Below are positions 17,307 through 25,510 of a stretch of DNA of 64,000 nt, piece after piece (position 1 is the first letter of the stretch; every line of letters starts with the position of its first letter). The DNA is from Thiorhodococcus sp. Its GTDB lineage: Bacteria; Pseudomonadota; Gammaproteobacteria; Chromatiales; Chromatiaceae. The DNA is taken from assembly GCA_029257385.1 (NCBI GenBank), contig JARIBS010000052.1, forward strand, positions 1 through 64,000, read 5' to 3'. The notes under the pieces were generated by a model. The model saw nothing but the letters and a program-made list of their open reading frames with translations. It was not told the DNA's origin and searched no databases. Made by a program: the position numbers and the translations under genes.

Positions 17307-17695
17307 CACGCGGCCGCCAGCAAGGCTTTTCGCTGCTCGAAGTTCTGGTGGCCTTCGCGATTTTGGCCCTGTCGCTCGGTGTGATGATGGAGATCTTCTC
17401 GCGCGCGACCATGACGACCATCGCTTCGGCTCAGTACACCCAGGCGGCGAGTCTTGCTGAGTCGGTGCTCGATCAGGTCGGAGGCGATATCGCCCTGGAA
17501 TCGAGCACGCTCTCGGGCGAGTCGGCGGGCGGCTTTGAGTGGGAGCTGACCATCCAGGCGATCGATGTCTCCGAGATGTTCTTCACCGAGCCGCCGGCCA
17601 CGCCCTATCGGGTGAACGTGAGCGTACTCTGGCGCGACGCTGGAAAAGCGCGCCGGACGTCCCTGGCGACCCTGCGGCTGGGCGAGAAACTCTAG
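17303..17695 (+). CDS. gspI: minor pseudopilin GspI
   Basis: GspI initiates the pseudopilus tip complex with GspJ and GspK. The 130-residue product starts at the ATG overlapping the gspH stop; an upstream TTG at 17291 is in frame but unnecessary. The prepilin signature QQGFSLLEVLVAFAILALSLG is cut after the glycine and has Glu at +5. The C-terminal part (PYRVNVSVLWRDAGKARRTSLATL) follows the T2SSI domain pattern. Confidence 0.92.
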   Translation: MTRGRQQGFSLLEVLVAFAILALSLGVMMEIFSRATMTTIASAQYTQAASLAESVLDQVGGDIALESSTLSGESAGGFEWELTIQAIDVSEMFFTEPPATPYRVNVSVLWRDAGKARRTSLATLRLGEKL

Positions 17696-17769
17696 CGTTG
17701 GCAGCGTGTTACGGTCGAGCCGGGCAGGGTGGCGAATCGTCCATCGGGCATTTTTGGAAAACGAGACCA

Positions 17770-18474
17770 GTGAAGCACAGATCCAGAGTCGGGCATGGCG
17801 CGCGGGGCTTCACGCTCATCGAGATGGTGATCGCCCTAGCCATCATCGGGCTGATCTCGCTGCTGCTGTTTTCGGGTCTGCGGCTCGGCTCGCGCTCTTG
17901 GGAGACCGTCGAGCGCGTCAGTAGCCAGATCTCCGATCTGCGCCTCGTCGACGGTTTTCTCAGACGCACGCTCGGCCAAGTCCGCACGGCAAACGCGACC
18001 TTCGAGGGTACATCCATCCCGGTCTTCGGCGGGGATGCCACACGCTTGGAGTTCGTCGCGCCCTTGTCGGCAAACGTGGGCATCTCCGGTCTCTATATCC
18101 TGCGCTTCGCCCTGGAGGAGCAGGCTTCAGGGCCAGTGCTGGTCATGACCCGCTGGTACCTGCACCCCGAGGTAGTCGAGGGCGGCGATGAATTTCCGCC
18201 CTGGGAGCCGATCGCGCAAGAGGGCCTCGGCGCGCTCGGCGACTCCCCGCCCAACATGGACGCGCTCGGCGGCGCTTTTGGCCGAACCCAGTTGCTTGAA
18301 CGGGTGAGCGTGTTCGAGATTTCCTACTATGGTCAGAGCGATGGCAACACTCAGCCGCAGTGGCATGAGGAGTGGGTCGAACAGTCGCTCACACCCCTGC
18401 TGGTCGAGATTCGCCTGGCGACCGAGACACAGTCATGGCCAAACCTTTTGTTCGCCCTTCCAGCCCAACCATGA
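17770..18474 (+). CDS. gspJ: minor pseudopilin GspJ
   Basis: This is a minor pseudopilin of the tip complex. The reading frame is open from 17539, but that part overlaps gspI in another frame. The GTG at 17770 places a short basic leader (KHRSRVGHGARG) before the prepilin signature FTLIEMVIALAIIGLISLLL, giving about 234 residues. Glu is at +5. The middle and end (LLERVSVFEISYYG, WVEQSLTPLLVEIRL) match GspJ. An alternative, slightly different start cannot be excluded. The stop overlaps the preferred gspK start (ATGA at 18471). Confidence 0.88.
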   Translation: MKHRSRVGHGARGFTLIEMVIALAIIGLISLLLFSGLRLGSRSWETVERVSSQISDLRLVDGFLRRTLGQVRTANATFEGTSIPVFGGDATRLEFVAPLSANVGISGLYILRFALEEQASGPVLVMTRWYLHPEVVEGGDEFPPWEPIAQEGLGALGDSPPNMDALGGAFGRTQLLERVSVFEISYYGQSDGNTQPQWHEEWVEQSLTPLLVEIRLATETQSWPNLLFALPAQP

Positions 18475-19403
18475 GTCTATCGGCGGCGCGGCGCGAGAAG
18501 GGCATGGCCCTGATGCTGGTGATGTGGGTGCTAACCCTGTTGACGGTGATGGCAGTCAGCCTCACCGCCACGCAGCGCACCGAAACAGCACTGGCAGAGA
18601 ACCACATCGCGAGCGCACGCTTTCGCGCGCACGCCGATGCGGCAATCGCCTATGCGGCGTTGGATTTCATGACCCAGCCAGCGGCTCAGCAAACAGACAG
18701 CGACACCAATTGGCTCCCCAATGGCCTGCCTAGAACCTGGCGCTTCTCTGGTGCTGAGTTGGACATCGCCGTCTTTAATGAATCCTCGCGGGTCAATCTC
18801 AATAGCGTGCAGCCCGAAGTCATGGTCGAATTACTGATCGTGCTGGGTGTCGCGGCGGAGGAAGCCGGCCCACTGGCCGCAGCCATCGTCGACTGGCGCG
18901 ACGAGGACGATCTGGCATTGCTCAGTGGCGCCGAGGACGACGACTACGCACAGGCCGGATACCCGCTCGGTGCCAAGGATGGTCCCTATGATACAGAGGA
19001 AGAATTGAGACAGGTGCTGGGGATGACCGACGCTATCTATCGACGACTCGTCGCGGAGGTCACGGTCGCAGAAGAGGCCACCGGGGAGCCGGTAGAGCGT
19101 TTCGCCTCCCCGGCAGTCCTGGCCGCGACGCGCGGGATGTCGCTGGAAGAGGCGCTCGAGCAAGTGGCAGAGCGTGATCTGCCGACTGTTCCCGGCGCAA
19201 CGGCCGCGTCCACGCCGGAGCGAGGCGGACCCTTATATCGCGTCCAGGTGACTGAGCGTCAGGGTAAGCGCGCGAGCCGACGGATGGAGGCGCTGATTCG
19301 GCTGAGCGCGGGACAGCAGCCGCCGTATCAAGTATTCTGGCGTCGCTATGGCCTATCGCCACGCGATCCCGTTTACACCACTTTGGATTCTGATGAGCAG
19401 TGA
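18471..19403 (+). CDS. gspK: minor pseudopilin GspK
   Basis: GspK is the large minor pseudopilin that caps the pseudopilus. Starting at the ATG overlapping gspJ gives 310 residues; an upstream ATG at 18435 would add twelve. The N-terminus is REKGMALMLVMWVLTLLTVM, the atypical GspK signature that lacks the +5 glutamate, which is normal for this subunit. The body includes the SAM-like helical domain (ESSRVNLNSVQPEVMVELL, IVDWRDEDD, YDTEEELRQVLGM). Length and motifs are typical. Confidence 0.9.
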   Translation: MSLSAARREKGMALMLVMWVLTLLTVMAVSLTATQRTETALAENHIASARFRAHADAAIAYAALDFMTQPAAQQTDSDTNWLPNGLPRTWRFSGAELDIAVFNESSRVNLNSVQPEVMVELLIVLGVAAEEAGPLAAAIVDWRDEDDLALLSGAEDDDYAQAGYPLGAKDGPYDTEEELRQVLGMTDAIYRRLVAEVTVAEEATGEPVERFASPAVLAATRGMSLEEALEQVAERDLPTVPGATAASTPERGGPLYRVQVTERQGKRASRRMEALIRLSAGQQPPYQVFWRRYGLSPRDPVYTTLDSDEQ

Positions 19404-19439
19404 GCGCCTCCGAGGCGCGGAACCGACGGATACCCGGCG

Positions 19440-20540
19440 ATGATGTTTACCGACCGTTTGAACCTCTTCATCAAAGGCCTGCCACTGTCAGGTTCGCCAA
19501 CGCCTTGGCTCCACCAAGAGGTTCGCGAGCGTTTTCTCGCCTGTCTGCCAGAGGCGCTGCAGCGCCTTATCGCACGTCGTCATCGTGCGCTGCTCCTGCG
19601 CGCCGACGGTGAGCGTGCGAGCGCAGAATTGGTCACCGGACTCGAGCGCGAAAAGCTCGGCGAGATCGACGTCAATCACACCACGTCTCTGCCTTTCGCA
19701 CTGAACAATGAAAATCGCGAGCAGCGCCATATCACCGAGCTTGAACTCCCCCGAGACGCAGTCTTGACACGCAGCGTCTCCTTTCCGGCGCAGGTGCGCG
19801 CCAACCTGCCCCAAGTGATCCGCTATGAGCTGGATCGTCTCACTCCATTCCAGGCCGAGGATGTCTTCTTCGACTACGCGCCGCAGGCTGGACCCAAAAA
19901 CGCCAGCCGGGTGAATCTCGATCTCGTCGTTTGTCGGCGCGATCTCATCGACGGATGGATCAAGCAGATGAGCGCACTGGGTTCACCGCTCGATCGCGTC
20001 ACCTGGGAGGGCGCCTGGCCGGGTGCCAACCTCCTTCCGCCCGAGCAACGCCCGCGCTCACGCCGAGTCCGTCTGGGTGTCGGCGCCCTGCTGCTGCTGG
20101 TTGCAGCGCTGCTAGGCGTGGCCGTGCTGCTCACCCCACTGTGGCAGAAGCAGCAGTTGGCGGCGATGCTCGATACAGAGCTGGGCGAAGTCCGCGCACA
20201 GGCCGTTGCCGTGGATGATTTACGCCAGGAACTCGAAAGCGCACGACAGGGTAGCACCGTCGTGCTGCGCCAGAAATTAGAGCGGGCATCGACCCTCGAT
20301 CTGTTACGCGACTTGACCGACCGGCTCCCCGAAGACACCTGGATACAGAATCTTGAAATCAGTGATGGACAGGTGGATTTGCGCGGCGAATCTGGTCAGG
20401 CTACGGCCTTGATCGCGCTTTTGGAGCAGGCGCCAAACATTGAGGGTGTGTCGTTTAAGTCCCCGGTCACTCAGGTCGCACGAACCGGCAAAGAGCGCTT
20501 CTATCTCTCTTTGCGCTATATCCGCCAGGATACACAATGA
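19440..20540 (+). CDS. gspL: type II secretion platform protein GspL
   Basis: GspL links the GspE ATPase to the inner-membrane platform. The 366 residues comprise a cytoplasmic actin-like domain (about 1-200), a membrane helix near 212-230 (LGVGALLLLVAALLGVAVLL) and a periplasmic PilN/fasciclin-like domain with coiled coil (about 240-366). It shows the same three-part plan as PilM plus PilN fused, and the real pilM and pilN genes are also in this window. Sequence identity to standard GspL looks low in the cytoplasmic part; position and topology support the call. It overlaps gspM by four bases. Confidence 0.85.
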   Translation: MMFTDRLNLFIKGLPLSGSPTPWLHQEVRERFLACLPEALQRLIARRHRALLLRADGERASAELVTGLEREKLGEIDVNHTTSLPFALNNENREQRHITELELPRDAVLTRSVSFPAQVRANLPQVIRYELDRLTPFQAEDVFFDYAPQAGPKNASRVNLDLVVCRRDLIDGWIKQMSALGSPLDRVTWEGAWPGANLLPPEQRPRSRRVRLGVGALLLLVAALLGVAVLLTPLWQKQQLAAMLDTELGEVRAQAVAVDDLRQELESARQGSTVVLRQKLERASTLDLLRDLTDRLPEDTWIQNLEISDGQVDLRGESGQATALIALLEQAPNIEGVSFKSPVTQVARTGKERFYLSLRYIRQDTQ

Positions 20541-21142
20541 CCCTGTCCCCCAAGCTCTATTGCGGCATGGTTATGGCGGCATTGATCGCCTTGCCGGTGT
20601 TGTTGATCGGGAGCATCGCACTCCCGTGGGCGAGTCGCATCTCTGGTCTCAATCAGACCATTACCGAGCGCGAGGATCAGTTAGCGCGCTATCGGCGACT
20701 GGTGCAATCCCTGCCGGGACTCCAGGCCGAGCTACAACAGGTGCGCACGGATGACGCCTACAAGAGCTTCTATTTCAAGGCTCCGACGCAAGCGCTCGCC
20801 GGCGCACAGCTTCAGACCCAAGTCCAGACGATCGTCAATACGGCCTCCGGACGACTGCTCAGTACCCAAATTTTGCCCGAAAACAAGAAAGACGATCCAC
20901 CTCGGATCGTGGTACGCACACAGGTACAGGGATCGACCGAAACACTCCTCGAAGTGCTCTACCAGATCGAGCAGGCGCGCCCGTTCCTGTTCGTGGAGAG
21001 GCTCTCGGTGCGCTCTTCTGCCCGCCCAATGCCGGCGAACGACGCACGGGGCCGGTCCATGCGCCAGCGCGCGGATAGTCGGGGTGGAGAGCTGACCATT
21101 CGAATCGACATCTTCGGCTTCGTGCTCGGGGGCGAGTCGTGA
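20537..21142 (+). CDS. gspM: type II secretion platform protein GspM
   Basis: This is a bitopic inner-membrane protein that partners GspL. The 201 residues have one N-terminal membrane helix (GMVMAALIALPVLLIGSIAL, about residues 9-30), a coiled-coil stretch (NQTITEREDQLARYRRLV), then a periplasmic ferredoxin-like domain. It overlaps gspL at the start and gspN at the end (ATGA-like junctions), so translation is probably coupled. The assignment rests on size, topology and position between gspL and gspN. Confidence 0.85.
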   Translation: MTLSPKLYCGMVMAALIALPVLLIGSIALPWASRISGLNQTITEREDQLARYRRLVQSLPGLQAELQQVRTDDAYKSFYFKAPTQALAGAQLQTQVQTIVNTASGRLLSTQILPENKKDDPPRIVVRTQVQGSTETLLEVLYQIEQARPFLFVERLSVRSSARPMPANDARGRSMRQRADSRGGELTIRIDIFGFVLGGES

Positions 21143-21717
21143 TCAAGACCCTTTCCGGGTTCGTCGCGCTGGCACTGCTTAGCGTCCTGATTCTCCAGTG
21201 GCTAGGCTGGCCACCGACGCTGCCGGCGCCGGACTCCAGCGATCAGCCGATGCAGCCGGCACCGGCGGTCCTGGAACCGCAGTTGATGGCGAAACTCGAT
21301 GCATCGGATCCGCGTGAAAGCTATACCAACATCACCGAGCATCCGCTCTTCAGGCCGGACCGCAAGCCAGAGCCGCCACTCGAAGAGGAGCCAAGCGTCC
21401 CGGAAACCTCTCAGGAGAAACTGGAGCTGAGTACCATCGATCTCAGTGCGGTGCTGATCAGCCCCACGGTCGTCTCCGCCTGGGTCAGGGATCCGTCCAA
21501 GCCCAAGCTCCAGCGGCTGCGAATCGGTGATGAATTTAATGGCTGGGCCGTGCGAGATATTTTGGAGGATCGCGTCCTGCTTGAGCGACAAGGCGAGCGG
21601 GATGCGCTAATATTGCGCGATTATAGCAAGACTCCACCATCTGCGGCATCCAGACCGCCCGCGCAACGACGGCCGGCGCAGCGCCCACCGAGGCCCGCGA
21701 CCCCCCCAAGACAATGA
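21139..21717 (+). CDS. gspN: GspN/GspC-like type II secretion protein without a PDZ domain
   Basis: This is a bitopic protein of 192 residues with one N-terminal membrane helix (about 5-25), a proline-rich linker and a homology-region domain (LSAVLISPTVVSAWVRDP, LRIGDEFNGWAVRDILED) that would contact the secretin. It ends in a proline/arginine-rich tail (about the last 25 residues, RPPAQRRPAQRPPRP). No PDZ or coiled-coil region follows. In Xanthomonas the corresponding gene, xpsN, takes the place of gspC, and this cluster has no other gspC, so this protein probably bridges platform and secretin. It overlaps gspM and gspD. Confidence 0.8.
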   Translation: MIKTLSGFVALALLSVLILQWLGWPPTLPAPDSSDQPMQPAPAVLEPQLMAKLDASDPRESYTNITEHPLFRPDRKPEPPLEEEPSVPETSQEKLELSTIDLSAVLISPTVVSAWVRDPSKPKLQRLRIGDEFNGWAVRDILEDRVLLERQGERDALILRDYSKTPPSAASRPPAQRRPAQRPPRPATPPRQ

Positions 21718-23966
21718 TCACTCGGTCGAGAAGAAGCGACCATCGCTACCGAGGCACAATGTACGCCGATCAACTCTTCAATGGCTGTTTTCAGCTTGAA
21801 CGCTGGCTGCGAGTTCTCTTGTCCGCCAGCCTGGTCGTGGGACTCATTGGGTGCGAACGCAGTTACTGGGATCCGACGGTCAAAGTCGGCGATCTCGATG
21901 GCCATATCGTCGATCCCAGGCAGGCACAGAAACGCGACGCCTTCAAGGATCGTGGCGGCAGTGGAGCCGAGGCCATCCCCATCGGCTCAGAGGAGCCGAT
22001 ACCGAAGTCAATCGATTCGCTACAACGGGGCACGGGGAGTTTCGTGCGCAAAGTCGAACCGCCCAGTGTGGATACTGCCCCCGGCGATGTCACTCTGAAC
22101 TTCGACGGCACGGATATCCGCGAAGTCGTCAAGGTCGTGCTCGGTGATCTGCTCAAGGTGAACTATGTGCTTCACCCCGGCGTACAGGGCGTGACCTCAC
22201 TGCAGACCGGAAGACCCTTACGGCGCGAAGACCTGATCCCGACGCTCGAGACCCTGCTGCGCATGAACAATGCGGCGGTCGTCTATCGCGACGGCACCTA
22301 TGAAGTGGTCCCTCTGAGCAACGCGGTTCAGGGCAAAGTGGCCCCACAGCTCGGCGACTCGACCCGCGCGCTGCCGGAAGGCTACAGCGTCCAAGTCGTC
22401 CCGCTGCGTTATGTCGGCGCCACGGAGATGAACAGCATCCTCCAGCCGCTGGCACCCGAGGGGAGCATCATTCGCGTCGACAATCTCCGCAATCTGCTCG
22501 TGATCGCGGGCACCAGTCCTGAAATGGGCAACCTGCTCGATACCATCCGTGTCTTCGACGTAGACTGGATGTCGGGGCTTTCGGTCGGGTTCTTCGTCCT
22601 GGAGTACGCCAAGAGCAAGGATGTCATGACCCAGCTCCAGAGCCTGCTGGGTGATGAGGAAAGCGACCCATTGAAGGGACTGTTCAGATTCGTCCCGATC
22701 GAAAGTGCCAATGCGCTCTTGGTTGTCTCACCGCAGGAAAGCTATATCCAACAGGCCCGCAATTGGATCGAGCGCCTGGATATGGCCGAAGCGAGCGGCA
22801 ACGCCTCCGAGCGTCTGTTCGTCTATCGTGTCAGGCACAGCGATGCCGAAGAGCTTGCCGATATCCTCTCGCAACTCTTCGGCGGCTCTAGCTCAAGTAG
22901 CAGCAGCAGACGCTCGGTCGGCGCGGTCGCGCCCGGTCTGGGCCGCTCCAGCATCGGGTCCAACGATCAGTCGAGAGGCGACGATGCGAGCGCACGCAGC
23001 GATCAGCAGTCCAACACCTCTCAAGGGGCGTCTTCGCGTGAGATCGAAATGTCATCGAGCGTGAATATCGTCGCCGATTCATTGAACAACTCATTGCTGG
23101 TGCGAGCCAGCCCGCGTGACTACAAAAAGATCCTCGACGCACTCAAGCAACTCGACATCGTCCCGCTCCAGGTGCTCGTCGAGGCGACGATCGTCGAGAT
23201 CACCCTGTCCGGCAATCTGGAGTACGGTGTTCAGTGGGAGTTGTTCGGCTCGGGCGCGAAGGGACAAAGCAGCGCGCTACTGGGTGGGTCATTCGATGTC
23301 TCGCCTGAGCCCGGCATCGCTGCGGCATTTCCAGGATTCAACTGGTCAGTCATTTCAAGTCCCAATACCGTCAAGGCTACGCTGAGAGCCTTGGCGAGTG
23401 AAAAGCTGGTAAACGTTCTATCCTCACCATCGGTGATGGTCATGGACAATCAGACGGCGAAGATCCAGGTCGGCCAACAGGTGCCGATCAAGACCTCCGA
23501 GCAGACGAGCCTGTCAACGAACGTTCCCACCAGTTCCAACACCATCGAGTACAAGGACACGGGTGTCATGCTCACGGTCAAGCCGCGCGTGACCCCCGGT
23601 GGGCTGGTTCAGTTGGAGATCGAACAAGAAGTCAGCACGGTTGCGGACATCAGCAGCAGCAGCGCGAACGTCGACTCCCCGACGTTCCAGACACGCAACA
23701 TCACCAGCTCAGTGGCAGTGCGTTCCAATCAGGCGGTCGTCCTGGGCGGCTTGATCCAGGATCAGCGCTCCAGCGGCAAACAGGGCATCCCGGGGCTGTA
23801 TAGCCTGCCATTTGCGGGCGCGCTGTTCGGTGAACGCGCCAAGTCCTCGAACCGCACGGAACTCGTCGTCATCCTGACGCCCAAGGTGATCTCGAGCGAC
23901 CAGGATATCGAATCCGTCACGCAAGACTTCCGCGACAAGGTGCGCGGCTTGAACTTCAACCTCTAA
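21714..23966 (+). CDS. gspD: type II secretion outer-membrane secretin GspD
   Basis: GspD forms the outer-membrane channel of the secretion system. The 750-residue product starts at an ATG overlapping the gspN stop; Met16 (21759) is another possible start. A lipobox LVVGLIGC places a lipidated cysteine at residue 47, so the secretin appears to be a lipoprotein. N0 (NFDGTDIREVVKVVLGDLL), N1, N2 and N3 domains follow. Between or beside N2 and N3 is a serine/arginine-rich insert (SSSSSSRRSVG and following, about 390-435). The C-domain has VPIKTSEQTS, KDTGVMLTVKPRV and RNITSSVAVRSNQAVVLGGL. This is the last gene of the cluster and is followed by a strong hairpin. Confidence 0.95.
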   Translation: MITRSRRSDHRYRGTMYADQLFNGCFQLERWLRVLLSASLVVGLIGCERSYWDPTVKVGDLDGHIVDPRQAQKRDAFKDRGGSGAEAIPIGSEEPIPKSIDSLQRGTGSFVRKVEPPSVDTAPGDVTLNFDGTDIREVVKVVLGDLLKVNYVLHPGVQGVTSLQTGRPLRREDLIPTLETLLRMNNAAVVYRDGTYEVVPLSNAVQGKVAPQLGDSTRALPEGYSVQVVPLRYVGATEMNSILQPLAPEGSIIRVDNLRNLLVIAGTSPEMGNLLDTIRVFDVDWMSGLSVGFFVLEYAKSKDVMTQLQSLLGDEESDPLKGLFRFVPIESANALLVVSPQESYIQQARNWIERLDMAEASGNASERLFVYRVRHSDAEELADILSQLFGGSSSSSSSRRSVGAVAPGLGRSSIGSNDQSRGDDASARSDQQSNTSQGASSREIEMSSSVNIVADSLNNSLLVRASPRDYKKILDALKQLDIVPLQVLVEATIVEITLSGNLEYGVQWELFGSGAKGQSSALLGGSFDVSPEPGIAAAFPGFNWSVISSPNTVKATLRALASEKLVNVLSSPSVMVMDNQTAKIQVGQQVPIKTSEQTSLSTNVPTSSNTIEYKDTGVMLTVKPRVTPGGLVQLEIEQEVSTVADISSSSANVDSPTFQTRNITSSVAVRSNQAVVLGGLIQDQRSSGKQGIPGLYSLPFAGALFGERAKSSNRTELVVILTPKVISSDQDIESVTQDFRDKVRGLNFNL

Positions 23967-23989
23967 GAGCAAGAGCCAAGGACACAAAA

Positions 23990-24010
23990 AAGCGGCCAAT
24001 CAGGCCGCTT
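23990..24010 (-). terminator. intrinsic terminator between gspD and gltD
   Basis: AAGCGGCC/GGCCGCTT forms a perfect 8-bp stem with loop AATCA. Reading leftward, the stem is followed by a T-run (complement of ACACAAAAA at 23982-23990), so it is an ideal rho-independent terminator for the gltBD operon. Rightward transcripts from gspD would meet the same hairpin but without a T-run, so termination there would be weaker. Confidence 0.85.
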
Positions 24011-24043
24011 GCGCATTCTGGAGCATTGCGCCAGCCGGATACA

Positions 24044-25510
24044 CTAGCTGGGCAGATCGCTGCAACCCATCAACCACAGATCGACGGCCCTGGCGCACTG
24101 GCGCCCTTCGCGAATCGCCCAGACCACCAGAGACTGGCCACGACGCATGTCGCCGGCGCAGAAGACGCCCTCGACAGAGGTATGGTAGGCGTCGGCACCT
24201 TGCGTACTTCCTTTCACATTGCCGCGCGCGTCCAGCTCCAGCCCGGCGGATGCGCGCAGCTCCTCAATCATGCCTTCGTGAACGGGATGCACGAAGCCCA
24301 TGGCCAGCAGCACCAGGTCGGCCTGGAGTACGCCGTCACTGTCTGGCACCTCGTGCATCGCCCAGCGCCCATCAGCGCCTTTCTCCCAGCGCACCAGAGC
24401 ATACTCGAGCGCGCTAACCCGTCCATTCGCGTCGCCGGAAAACGATTTGGTCGTGACATTCCAGAGCCGTTCGCAGCCTTCCTCCTGAGAGCTGGAGGTG
24501 CGCAGACGGTTGGGCCAATCGGGCCAAGTCAGACCCTTGTCTTCGTGGATGGGGGGTTTATCCAGAATCTCGATCTGGGTGACCGACTTGGCGCCGTGCC
24601 GATTGGATGTGCCGATGCAGTCCGATCCGGTGTCGCCCCCGCCGATGACGATGACATGCTTGCCCTCGGCGCTGATGAATTCATCGTCTGGAACGAATCC
24701 GCCCTGGACGCGCTTGCTGTTGCGGGTCAGGAAATCCATGGCGAAATGGATGCCCGCATGTTCGCGCCCAGGGGCCTGGAGATCGCGAGGCTTTTCAGAC
24801 CCCCCGGCCAGCACGACCGCGTCATACTCTCCCCGCAGCCGTGCGACCGGGATGTCTACGCCGACATGGGCGTTGGTGTGGAACTCCACGCCCTCGGTGC
24901 GCATCTGCGCCATGCGACGATCGATGAGGGTCTTGCCGAGCTTGAAATCGGGAATGCCGTATCTGAGCAGTCCACCGATCCGATCGGCCTTCTCGAACAG
25001 TGAGACCCGATGTCCACCACGGGCCAATTGCTGCGCGGCTGCCATGCCGGCGGGTCCGGAGCCGACGACCGCGATGTGCTTTCCGGTTCTGCGCGCCGGC
25101 ACCTGCGGTTTGATCCAGCCTTCCTGCCAGGCACGATCGACGATGGCGCACTCGATGGTTTTGATCGCGACCGGCACGTCATCGAGATTGAGCGTGCAGG
25201 ACGTCTCGCAGGGTGCGGGACAAATCCGGCCAGTGAACTCGGGGAAGTTGTTGGTCGAATGCAGAATCTCGATCGCGCCTCGCCAGTCGTCCTGATAGAC
25301 CAGATCGTTCCAGTCCGGGATAATGTTGTTGACCGGACAGCCTTGATGACAATAGGGAATGCCACAATCCATACAACGCGCGCCCTGCTCGCGCAGTTCC
25401 ACGTCGGTCAGCGGGAGCACGAATTCTTTGTAGTGCGCGACCCGATCGCTGGCCGGCTCATAGCGTCGGTCACGGCGGGCATATTCCATAAATCCTGTTG
25501 GCTTACCCAT
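24044..25510 (-). CDS. gltD: glutamate synthase small (beta) subunit
   Basis: This flavoprotein passes electrons from NADPH to the large subunit, which makes two glutamates from glutamine and 2-oxoglutarate. The 488 residues begin with a cysteine-rich iron-sulfur domain ([17 protein letters not shown], then [11 protein letters not shown]), followed by an FAD-binding motif [16 protein letters not shown] and an NADPH-binding motif [13 protein letters not shown]. All are present and the length is standard. The gene overlaps the end of gltB by a few bases and is last in the operon before the terminator. Confidence 0.95.
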   Translation of the reverse strand: MGKPTGFMEYARRDRRYEPASDRVAHYKEFVLPLTDVELREQGARCMDCGIPYCHQGCPVNNIIPDWNDLVYQDDWRGAIEILHSTNNFPEFTGRICPAPCETSCTLNLDDVPVAIKTIECAIVDRAWQEGWIKPQVPARRTGKHIAVVGSGPAGMAAAQQLARGGHRVSLFEKADRIGGLLRYGIPDFKLGKTLIDRRMAQMRTEGVEFHTNAHVGVDIPVARLRGEYDAVVLAGGSEKPRDLQAPGREHAGIHFAMDFLTRNSKRVQGGFVPDDEFISAEGKHVIVIGGGDTGSDCIGTSNRHGAKSVTQIEILDKPPIHEDKGLTWPDWPNRLRTSSSQEEGCERLWNVTTKSFSGDANGRVSALEYALVRWEKGADGRWAMHEVPDSDGVLQADLVLLAMGFVHPVHEGMIEELRASAGLELDARGNVKGSTQGADAYHTSVEGVFCAGDMRRGQSLVVWAIREGRQCARAVDLWLMGCSDLPS

